In this document: positions 54,719 to 64,000 of the stretch, one piece after another
Layout: each line of letters opens with the position of its first letter
Numbering within the stretch: position 1 is the stretch's first letter
Origin: Symsagittifera roscoffensis
Taxonomy: Eukaryota; Xenacoelomorpha; Acoela; Convolutidae
DNA length: 64,000 bases
Direction: 5' to 3'
Assembly (NCBI RefSeq): GCF_963678635.1
Contig: NC_087062.1
Span: 52,090,473 to 52,154,472, forward strand
The notes under the pieces: model-generated
What the model was told of the DNA's origin: nothing
The model's input: the letters and a program-made list of their open reading frames with translations, nothing else
Database searches by the model: none
Program-made: the position numbers and the translations under genes

Positions 54719-56610
54719 ACCAACAAGTTCTTGGGGTGGGCGCATAACGAATGCAATATCAATCGAAAAACGGCGAACTATATACCCGTAATAGCGCATA
54801 ACTTATCAAACTATGATCTGCATTTCATTATAAAAGCGCTCTCAAACAGTAACCCCGAAAACACTTACTCAGTGATCCCTTCCGCTGAGGAGAAGTATAT
54901 ATCACTCACTATGTCGGTCTATATCAAATCATACACCGATAAAAACGGAAAACATAAAAAAAAGTATGAAAATCTACGTTTCATAGACTCCTATAAATTC
55001 ATGCTGTCCCCTCTTTCAAAACTTGTCGAATACTTGCCGGAAGAAAAATTTTTCCTACTGGAAAATTACTTTGAAGAACTTGGTTACTCATCAGAACAGA
55101 TAGCATTGCTAAAACAAAAAGGTTTCTACCCGTATTCATACTTTAGTAGTTTTGAAAAGTTTCGAGAAACCCGACTGCCACCTAGAAAAATGTGGAGCAA
55201 CACTTTACAGGGAGGGGAAATAAGTGTTTCGAAAAATCAGTACAACCATGCCATTAAAGTTTTCACCGAAATGAAATGCGCATCACTAGGCGAGTACCAT
55301 GATGTATACCTAGCAACGGACGTACTACTACTCGCTTCAGTATTCGAAGCCTTTCGTGAAGTTTGTTACGAAACGTACGGATTAGATTGTGCATGCTACT
55401 TCACGGCTAGTAACCTCTCGGGCGATGCATTCTTAAAAGTCTGCAATGCAGACCTCAAGTTACTTACTGAAAGGGAGCATTTGAACATGGTTCAAAAAAT
55501 GATACGGGGAGGGATGTCATCGATATATGAACGCCGTTTTTTTAAAGCCAACAATAAATACCTCGAAGACTACAATCCTGAAGAGCCCTCTAGCTATCTA
55601 TTGAATATAGACGCTAACAATTTATACGGGGGTATTATGAAACACTGTCCGCTTCCCATCAAGGATTTCTCAATAGTTGAGGAAAGTCTCGAATATGTTT
55701 TGCAAACCGACGATAAATCTGAGTGGGGATACATTTTGGAAGTGGATATCAGTATACCTGAAGAACTTCAAGATTACTTTGCAGACTACCCGCTAGCCCC
55801 CTCACGTGAAGTTATCGGCACGGATAAACTAAGTAACGAGCAAATACAGATGTTAGGGGAGATGGGGGTCACGTCGCTACCAAAAGTACCAAAACTGGTT
55901 CAAACATTAGATCCAAAGGAAGGCTACGTTCTGCACTACCTTACATTAAAACTCTATATAGAACTAGGCTTAAGAGTTACCAAATTGATTAAGGTCTTAA
56001 AATTTCGTCAAGGTAGATGGATGGAGCCTTTTGTCGATTTAAACACTCAATTGAGAATGTCAGCGCGCAACAAGTTTGAAGAGAACTTTACAAGCTCATC
56101 GTAAATTCAGCATTCGGTAAAACTATGGAATCAAAACTAGGACGCAAAAAACTAGAAATTATTAGAAATGAAAGAGAATTTCTTCAAAAAACAGCTTTGA
56201 GCACGATGAAAAGCTTCCAGATAATCGACGAGGAAGTTGCTACTGTTTGTTTTGCTGTAACGAGTATTTTGTGGGACAAACCCATGATAATTGGTGCAAG
56301 TATTTTGGATTTGTCGAAAAGATTCATGTTTTACTTTCATTATCGGCAAATGAAAGCAAGCATGAACCTTGAACTGCTATACAGTGACACAGATTCGTTT
56401 ATTTATGCGATAAAAACCGAAGACGTATACGCAGATCTGCAAAAACTGACCGATAGTTTCGATTTTTCCAACTACCCAAGCGATCACTTCTTATTCAGCA
56501 ATGTGAATAAGAAGGTTGCATTGAAATTTAAGGACGAGGCGGCGGGAAAAATCATTGCAGAGTTCATCGCGTTGAAACCAAAGCTCTACTCGTTGAAATA
56601 TGCAGGTTAG

Positions 56611-59600
56611 TATTGAAAAAAAAGCACCTCTCCAAGCCCCCTCCATTTCGTTACATTAAGGGTTCCCTTCATTGGGGTTTTGGATCTTGTTGGGACCAAT
56701 TTAATAACTTTTGTTGATCCCTGTCAATTTAATTAGACATAACTAGCCCTAAAAGGCTCTGATTCGTCATTTAAAAACTTAAAATGAAGAACCATTCATC
56801 ATTTAAAATGTTTTAAACAAATACTCACCACAAACGCACTTTTGTAACTTTTGACGTGAACAAATTTAAAATTTTGACATGGAATGATTTTTTGATAATG
56901 ACACGATTTGGAATTTTTATGATTTGGAATGAATTAAGATATTTAAACTTTTTGGAATTGAAAAAATTGGAATGTTATCAGATATTGAGTCTTCAAAATG
57001 TTCAAATTTGGGAGCCGTTTTTGTTATTAATACTAGAACTGGGCTTGCGAATTTTTATGGGCTTACAAAGCTAAAATATGTTTATGGGCTAATCGTTGTT
57101 CTAAATGAAGAATGATTTTTTACTTTCTCGTGGCTAATATAAGCTAAGTTGTTAACTTACTTAATCTTACTTAGGGGTAATGATTGTGTTCAAGGGTTGG
57201 AGAATAGTAAATCGATCCACAAGGTTCAGGTATAATTAGAACGCGAGTAGTTCGTTAGATACTAATTTAAACTTACTAAGTCTAAGATTTATCCTGGGTC
57301 TGGTAAGAGGAGGGTTCAAGTGAAAGATGAAAAACCGAAGTTCTTCACTGTTTATACTAATTTGAATGGTTAGTTTTGTTGAAAAATTTCTATTAGTCTT
57401 GGGTTTTTTGGAAGGATTGGATAGTGCATCGACGTTTGAGGTTGTTAGACACTTGCTAAGTGGGTGGGGGAGAACAAAATTTTTCTTTTTGATCCAAGGA
57501 TAGGCCTTGATGATCAGGTTTTAAATTTAGTGAAATAGAAAATTAATTAAGATCCAAGGATAAGCCTTGATGATCTGATTTTTTAAAATTAAGTGAATTT
57601 AAGTTTAAAATGGTTTAAATTTATTTAAAAAAGATTTAGTTTTTTAATGGTATTAGTGAGCTTATGATTGCTGTTATGTTTAGGTGATGAAGCTGGGACA
57701 ACAGATGATTTTATGATTACTAACAATTTATTGTCATGCTACTAATTTTTATTTTGATTTTCAATAAATATTTTTCAAACATGTTTTATATAAAACTGCA
57801 GAATTTAAGAAAACGATTTGAGATCTTTTTATGAATCGTTATTGTATATTAATAAATTTGTTTAGCGCCTGAAATGATTATGAAGATTGACTTCAAGATT
57901 TTATGTTTGCAAATAAAAATCTAAATTCATTGCTAATAAGATTCTAAATATAAAAGTTTGTGTTGGCTTTTGCCGTACTATCATATAACTATATGGTAAG
58001 TTTCTACTTTGTCGTATGTCGTCTTTTGTTCGAGGTCTTCTTACGATTCCGGGTAGTTCTGTTACCGTTCGGAATATCGGCTCTGATCTATTGAGTCGTA
58101 GAGACATTTCGATTAAATTATCGTCGTATAACCTTTTTAAAATGTTTTGTCTAAATTCTAATCTATTTTTGGTTAATTCTAAGCTATTAAGGTCTTATTC
58201 GAGACTTATGGTCGCACCAAATGAGTTATAACCGAGGAGGTTAACTCATAGAGTAATTTCGGATAGGGTACACCGTCTGCTGGTCACGCTATCTTATTTT
58301 CGGCCGGATAGATTCGTGCAACTTCTTAGTCTAATACCGATCCTAATCTTACTCTTATACTTTCTAGTCTCAGGGTGTTTAACTAGTCTCTGCTAGGCTC
58401 AATAGATCTAGGGTATACTGGTTTGTTGCGGCTGCTGAAGTTCTCTTGGAGAGGCAACTAGTTTCTAAGTTAAATTCAAATCTCTCTGGTGCTGAAATTA
58501 CAAGTAATTTCAGCACTTACAAATAAGTGGGTTGTTAGTTAGATGGATCATGATTGGTTAATATTAAATACTTTACAGTGGTAAAATATCTAATTTATCC
58601 AATCATAAAATATAGTTTAGATCAGGTTCCACCCATCCGGGTTTTACAGAGTTTTTTAGAATTATCTTCCTGCAATTCAAAGGATGGATGATGGTCGTTG
58701 TTATTTGGCGAACATCGTACTCTTGTCCGGTTTCTCTTGTTAGAGAAGTTCCAGGACGCTGGAGTTAGGGTCATCAATCGTTGTGTCTTCTTGTGACAAC
58801 GACGGTGTTTCCCAATGAAATCAATCTGATTTCAGAATGGTTTGCTATGACGGGTTTTTCTGTTTTATGTAGAGAACTTCTATTGTGTTCGACCTCGTCT
58901 GGGAATGGCGTGGAGATTGTGCGTGGAGGGGATGCCTTGTAACTCGGATCTGTACGTATACTTGAACATCGAGGTGGTCATTGGTCTAGTTCAATGAACC
59001 CTTTTCTGCGAAGTCAAGTCGTACTCTAAATCCTTTGAGTAGTGATTGTGGACGGCATATTGGTTGTGGTTGGCCATTCTTTTTCGAGTGTAGTGGGGTC
59101 ATTTTGTCTTTGGATGTTCGTATTTGTTGTTTTATGCTGATCTATATACTGCAAAGTATAATTTACATTTTATAAAATTTTTATTAGTTCAGTGTTTTAA
59201 TTATGATTTTGGTTAGTTGTTTTCACAAAAGCATTTTGTTTTAGTTCGGTTATTTTGAAGAGTTACTCACCCTTGAGTACCTCTTATTAAAAATAGAAGT
59301 GTGGTCACAAAGCGTGGATGTAGCGCGGTGGGTTAGGCCGGCTATAGAGCATGCTCAGGACGTCCTCTCTGGTGGGTTAGGCCAGGAGTGGGAGTATGAT
59401 TTCGTGCGGTTTCTGTGAGAGGTCCTGTTATGTGATAACGTTTTATGTTGGGTTTATGGTGGTCTTTCTTATGTTCCTTTGGTTGTGTCTTTTTTTCAAA
59501 AATCAAATTGTTTTTGTTATGGGTTTGTCTTTCGATTTTTTTGTGTTTTATTATTTCTTTCTTAGACTTTATAATAGTCTTCAAAAGAATAAATTATCCA

Positions 59601-59934
59601 GTTTTAAACTGGGTTAATCCGGTTTGGGTACCGTTGGTTTTCTTTTTCATAGTCATGCTGTTGTTTTATGATTTATGGTGTTAAGTAAGCTGCGTTGGTT
59701 AGTTTGGTTTAGTATATAATTTCTTTCCAACCGTGTTAAAGGAAAGTTTGAAACTTGTTATCGTGTGTTAGAGTTGTTGAGTGTGAAAACTTGAAACTGA
59801 AATTCATTATTTAAACAATTCTTCGTGGGCGAGCTGTGCGAGTTTGGATAGAATTCCTGTGCGAGTGAATGAAAATATCAAAAGGTTAGTACTGCATTTT
59901 CATTTTATCAATTTACTACATTAATCAATTTACT
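56611..59934. other. Region without recognised gene; composition changes to G/T-rich near 57-58 kb
   Basis: 57488-57590 holds a direct duplication (unit with GATCCAAGGATA and CCTTGATGATC). 58491-58514 is a perfect 11-bp inverted repeat with a 2-base loop. From about 58.2 kb the plus strand is G/T-rich, like the envelope module, and may belong to the same element. No terminal inverted repeat of the Polinton was found. Confidence 0.45.
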
Positions 59935-61076
59935 ACAGAAATGATGTAATCAAATTTTCGATCAAATATGTTGAGTGTAAATACATATGGTCTTTTGATA
60001 AAAAAAATTTTTCTGTTAGTTGTGGGTTAGCGAAGCGGTCGTCGTCTAAAAATTGGTTTTGATTTGTTCGGATGATATTATGATCGTAATATTCCAGTGT
60101 AAATTCGTTAGCTCGGGGTGCAGTGAATGTTTTTAGTGATTTTTTATATCCTATATAAGTAAATTGTCTATGTGTTAGTGGTGTGGTGAGTCGATATAGC
60201 ATATCTTGATTCCTTTCTATATCGTTATGAGTATTAGATAACGGTAGGCAAAGGGGATTAGTAAAATGATAATATGATGTCCAATGAAGTGTAGGCATTA
60301 AAACATATTCATCTACAAAACTACGTGTGTCGTTAGTGTCATGAGGGGTGTTTAAAGTATATTGTGGAAATGAAGGTAAGGTGATTGCTAGGAAATCTTT
60401 TGTGTTGGTGTGATGTGGATGATTAATATATTCACGGGCTGTTCCTGGTTTGGTTGGGAATGGATGGTTGGGGAATTTTCTTTTAAAAGTGCGATAAGGT
60501 CTATTAGTGCTATTTGATGATTCGGTGGATGTGGATGATTGTGCTAATGATGCAGTATAAGCTGAATAGGGTGTAGGGGTAGGTGGGTTTGAGGATTCTA
60601 TTGTGGAAGAAATCTGATTTATAGTGGGGGTGTTAGGGTGTAATAAAATTATCGAGTTCTTGGGAGATTTGGGGAATATCTGGAGAATTGGATGATCGGT
60701 CTGAAAGAAATGAAGAGTAGGTTGGGGTTACTTGTGAAGCATAAGAGGGGGTAGAAATGGACGGGAGTGGGTTATTTGGTGGGATTGGTTGAAAAGGGGG
60801 TTTTGAAAAAACTGAGGAGTTGGTTTGAAAATTATTGGATGGAGATGGTTCGGAGTCTGCAAATTCATCAGGGGTGTCTATATTAGGGTTATTGAGTTGT
60901 GAAATGGAGTATAAAACTGAAATATTTGAATTAGTGTCTGAATTCATGCTTGATGTTATATTACTGGTTGGGAAATTGGGTGGCGGGAAAGCAAAAAGTG
61001 GAATTATTGTAATTGGAGTGTTGAGGTTGGTTGGGTGGGAATTTGAGCGGTGTAGGGATCCAAGTTGTCGGCTCAT
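59935..61076 (-). pseudogene. Unrecognised Pro/Ser-rich protein downstream of envelope gene (copy B, broken, truncated)
   Basis: Homologue of 1-1464. It starts at ATG 61076-61074, overlapping the glycoprotein stop as ATGA. The first 147 codons are open to 60633. There a net 20-bp deletion relative to copy A removes a Gln-rich stretch and shifts the frame. The homologous sequence (TAREYINHPHHTNTKDFLAI, VDEYVLMPTL, LDDDRFANP) then continues to about 59935, with another shift at an A run near 60000. Similarity to copy A ends abruptly at about 59935, which corresponds to position 322 in copy A. Differences from copy A within the conserved half are mostly conservative. Function unknown; the start is fixed by the shared ATGA overlap. 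Confidence 0.65.
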
Positions 61077-63690
61077 CGTGGACTAAAAAAATTATTATTT
61101 TGTGACTGAAAAGCGGTGGTATGGGGTTGTTCGATAATTTGTTCATATGTATTTTCATCTTGTGAATGATGTGTCATTATATGTTGTATGGGACTTTGCG
61201 ACATGTTGGGTCTAAAATTTGGATTATGTGTTATTGCTAAATTTCGAAAATTTCGTGGGACTAAGGATAATGGATGGTTATGTGGTAGGGGTGGCAACTG
61301 TGGTGCTGTAGGCGTTACTTCTATATTATTATGTTCTTCGTCGTACGTGTTCTGTCTTGTCGCTATTTTTGTGTTATATTCTTTTATTTGTGCGTCTAAA
61401 AGAATTTTGTTGATTGATGATGAAAAAATTCCAAAAAATCCTGCAAATAGTATGCGTGCTACACTTGCTTGTCTATTTACTTGTGTGTGTATAGCACATG
61501 TGTTATAGATTCCTTTTAAAAGTAAAAAAAGAAATCCTATAAAGTTAAACATTGCGTATAAAATAGTTAATTTTTCTAAGATGTAATAGGGCCATCCTAG
61601 AAAATCGAGAATTTCATTTTTTAGTGTAACAAAGCTAAAAATATTTATAGGTGAAATATCTTTTGGTCTGTATTTTTCACCATTTAGATATATATAGTCT
61701 TTAATGTCTTTAAAATATCCGCTATAATCTTGTGTATAGATATCTGCAAATCCTGCTGTTTCGGCAAGTTTGCGTAAGTTTTGGTCAATTGATTGTCTTT
61801 GTATAGTGTCCATTTGTGTTAATAATTCCTGGAATTATTGTGTTCTAATGTGATGTTGGATATCGGATTTTGAATTTATTCCAATTGATTGTAAATCGAT
61901 ATTTGGGTTACGAGCAATAGCTCTGATGCTTTCGGGTGAAAATTTTTTAAGTGATTGTATTAATGTGGGGTATGGGGTAAGAAGATAATATTTGTCTTCA
62001 TCAGGATTCAATTGTACTACATTGTGGCTATTTTCTGATTCACATGGGACTGCGGTATCCCAAAAATATGTTCGTCTTGAAAGTGTGTCAACAAAATGTA
62101 CTTTAATTTTATAAAAGATAGGGGTTCTTTTATAGCATCTTTTATCTTCAAAAACATATAGTGGTGATACTTTTTTGGTACAAGTATAAAACCATAAAAT
62201 ATTTCCTTCGTAGTCTAAAAAATTTGATCTATTTCCTGATAATAAATATCCTGCGTAGGGTATTTTTAATACTGCTAGTGCAAGTGATTGTAGGATTTGT
62301 GTCCGTTCTAATTCGCATAGTTGGTGAAGTGTTTCTAATTCAGAGAGTGACATTTCCTGAAAAATTCGACTAATTGTGTAGTCTAATTTCATATCTAAGT
62401 GAATATCGTAGTGGATATTACCAAAATAAGAATTATTCATTAGTGATAGTTCTTGTAAACGTGTGCTTCTAGTGTCATGTGGCTTTAGATGTCCACCAGG
62501 TTGACCATTACTTTTTTGAAAATTGACTGGTATATATGATGTTCCTTCATTTAGAGGATGACCTGTGGCATAAGGGTCAATTTTTATTTTTCCAGTGGCC
62601 ATGTCGAAACCTTTTTCGTATTCAACTAAGATTTCAGAATATTGTGTTTTGTGAAGTGGATTTCTGTATTTGCATGCGAGTTCTGTTTCTTGATATATTT
62701 GAAAACTTGTCAATTTATTTTCTATATTGTGGATGTTTCGAAAATCAGTACTTTGTTTTTGTGATGGATTTTCTTGTTCATATGGAATTGATTGTATAAA
62801 GTATTTTTTGTGAAACTTTATCATTCGAGCGTGTATTTTTGCTACTTGAAATGTTGTACATGTATCTTCGGGAAACCAAACAATTGTTGATTGTGTTCGT
62901 GTTGTAGGGTCACAATAACCTTGATCGTTTTTACAAGGTAATCTAATTCCTTGATAGATCATTGTGTTGTCAGATAAATCTCGTGTGAGTTGTATTTTTT
63001 CGAGTTGTATTTTCCAATCGAAAAACATTATTTCTTGATATCCTCTATTTTTTGTGTCTGCTTTGCAGTTTGATGGATTATTTATACCAATTTGTGGTAT
63101 CCAGTGCTTATCGTGTATGTCATTAGTTAATCTTCCGTGTGCGCCGTTGTATGGGTATTTTTCATCTAGTTTTATATGTCCTTGATATCTTTCAAGTTCT
63201 GCTTGATGTACAGAATCGGCAAAGGCTTGGAAATATACTAATTTTCTGTCGGTGTTTTTATTTTTTGTGATATTTAGTCTGAGTAACTCGTTTTTACAAT
63301 CGTCGGGGTTTAGATGAAAAAGTCGTTCTATATTACTTTGGTTGAATGATTCGTGGTCAAGTCGGTTTTTATTTCCGTTTGAGATTTGTGAACAATGTAC
63401 TTTCTTTCGGAAAATGTTGCTGTAATATTATATCCTATAACTGTTGTCGCTCGGGCTTTTGAATAGAGTGTCGCTATTACATTTGTAGTTTCTAAAGCTT
63501 GTGGTTCTGTTTCGCATTGTGATACTTGATTTATTGCATATTTGTGTAGTGTTTTTTGTTCATTTTCTTCACAATCGTAGTGTGTTACTAATAAGTCCTG
63601 GGGTCCTCTGCGGGGAGAAGGATTTGTGTTCTGATCGGAGATTATTAGAAAAAGGAGTTGGAGAAGTATCAATATTTTTAGAATATACAT
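61073..63690 (-). pseudogene. Virus-like envelope glycoprotein (copy B, nearly full length, broken)
   Basis: About 870 codons. The start MYILKILILLQLLFLIISDQ is a clear signal peptide. It is followed by a Cys-rich N-terminal region (LVTHYDCEENEQ, VIGYNITATFSE), a pattern I associate with chuvirus-type glycoproteins. Breaks: a frame change near 63395 and an in-frame TAA at 61835-61837 where copy A has CAA. The central and C-terminal parts match copy A, with about 21 replacements in 397 aligned residues, and include CYKRTPIFY, the membrane anchor (LYAMFNFIGFLFLLL) and a polar tail. It would act as a membrane fusion or attachment protein of an enveloped particle. The start overlaps the upstream frame by 13 bp. 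Not functional as assembled. Confidence 0.65.
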
Positions 63691-63983
63691 GTGTATGATA
63701 ATCCTGAGTATGGGTTATAAAATGTGATGTAACCAATTGTCTTTTTGGTATATCTGTCGTATTTATATATTACTTCAGTTGTTATAAATGGTGGTGGTAG
63801 CGATTGAGCTGTTATATTGGGTGGGTTTAATGGGTAAGGATGTTGAGAAATGTTGTTAAGTTTAACCGTGATTTCAAATTTTAATTGTAGACTATTTTGT
63901 TGGAGTAAATGGATGTTATGGTCACGAATGTCTTCGTGGATGTCTTGTCTATACTTTTGTCTATGGAGTGCCCAGTTGTGGAG
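63678..63983 (-). CDS. C-terminal part of the gene upstream of the envelope glycoprotein
   Basis: An open frame of about 100 codons reads LHNWALHRQKYRQDIHED, then KFEITVKLNNIS, a Pro-rich stretch, and finally EVIYKYDRYTKKTIGYITF to a TAA at 63680-63678. It lies in the frame one step away from the glycoprotein and overlaps its ATG by 13 bp. A TGA (63986-63984) precedes it, so it may be a broken longer gene. The residue pattern is protein-like and G-poor, like its neighbours. I recognise no family, and cannot tell whether it is the end of a polymerase-type or a structural gene. Confidence 0.4.
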   Translation of the reverse strand, partial: LHNWALHRQKYRQDIHEDIRDHNIHLLQQNSLQLKFEITVKLNNISQHPYPLNPPNITAQSLPPPFITTEVIYKYDRYTKKTIGYITFYNPYSGLSYTCIF

Positions 63984-64000
63984 TCAGTTATTTTCTGGAT

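Larger units (their letters stand above)
52873..56610 (+). pseudogene. Protein-primed family B DNA polymerase of the Polinton, two exons, broken
   Basis: It replicates the element, using a terminal protein as primer. Three C2H2 fingers stand first (ICSTCSKVF..., CDECRESF..., CIYCHTIF...), then the long N-terminal region with CFLYCFVAAYHDRYS. The exonuclease shows YFDLES (Exo I), IAHNLSNYDLHFI (Exo II) and YLATDV (Exo III). Between Exo I and II lies a Cys/His cluster like endonuclease VII (CWICE ... LDHCH). Polymerase motif A is NIDANNLYGG, motif B the NSAFGK block and motif C YSDTDSF. Exons are 52873-53933 and 54034-56610. Breaks: TAG at 54716-54718 right after LDHCH, and a frame change near 56088 just before motif B. 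After KLYSLKYAG at 56606 the C-terminal 200 or so residues are absent; a GTTAGT donor-like site is at the break. Confidence 0.88.

Noticed and set aside
45791-60000. Terminal inverted repeats of the Polinton
   Set aside because: I compared the left flank with the region after the polymerase by eye and saw no convincing long inverted match; the right end may be truncated.
1-64000. CRISPR arrays, tRNA and rRNA genes
   Set aside because: The only regular repeats are satellites without unique spacers, and no tRNA-like TTCGAATC arm or rRNA segment was seen.

Overview
The window looks like nuclear DNA of an AT-rich, transposon-dense invertebrate animal. I base this on Ty3/gypsy elements of the Mag/CsRn1 type, a Polinton (Maverick) with metazoan-type genes, a GT-AG spliceosomal intron, a FLYWCH zinc-finger gene fragment and long AT-rich non-coding stretches. 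I could not place it in a phylum, and I found no convincing host housekeeping gene, tRNA, rRNA or CRISPR array. Nearly everything recognisable is a mobile element or a piece of an endogenised virus-like element. Two runs of exactly 200 N (7191-7390 and 46236-46435) are assembly gaps of placeholder size.

Layout. (1) 1-3460, minus strand: the 3' part of a virus-like envelope glycoprotein gene, followed by an unrecognised proline/serine-rich gene that runs off the window; stop and start overlap as ATGA. (2) 5229-10567, plus strand: an LTR retrotransposon with 253-bp LTRs and a 4-bp target duplication (ATAG). It is inserted into one unit of a ~1.4-kb tandem repeat and is broken by frameshifts, a nonsense codon and a gap where reverse transcriptase should be. 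(3) 11.6-18.3 kb: repeats, including a 5-bp satellite and foldback-type repeats. (4) 18636-25560, minus strand: a second, more decayed element of the same superfamily, with 254/255-bp LTRs and target duplication GTTTT. (5) 29003-29608: a broken FLYWCH/MULE-like gene. (6) 34206-37231, minus strand: a dead non-LTR-type reverse transcriptase whose YADD motif has become YADN. (7) 37.6-45.8 kb: two dispersed non-coding repeat families (called R1 and R2 here). (8) 46476-56610: a Polinton-like element with a basic core-protein-like gene, a major capsid protein gene, an adenain-type protease, two minus-strand genes, one unknown plus-strand gene and a protein-primed family B DNA polymerase with an intron. 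Integrase and packaging ATPase are not seen; they may lie in the gap or be lost. (9) 59935-64000, minus strand: a second copy of the envelope-like module, reaching further upstream, with three overlapping genes in a row.

How the parts relate. In the Polinton the tightly packed core-protein, capsid and protease genes form a morphogenesis block. The polymerase lies downstream, and a divergent intergenic region with four spaced repeats lies between the PC4-like gene and the unknown gene. The envelope module occurs twice, about 59 kb apart and in the same orientation. The copies differ mostly at synonymous sites, so they came from lineages that kept the proteins under selection before each was broken. 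Many breaks lie in or beside short homopolymers, so some may be read errors rather than true decay.
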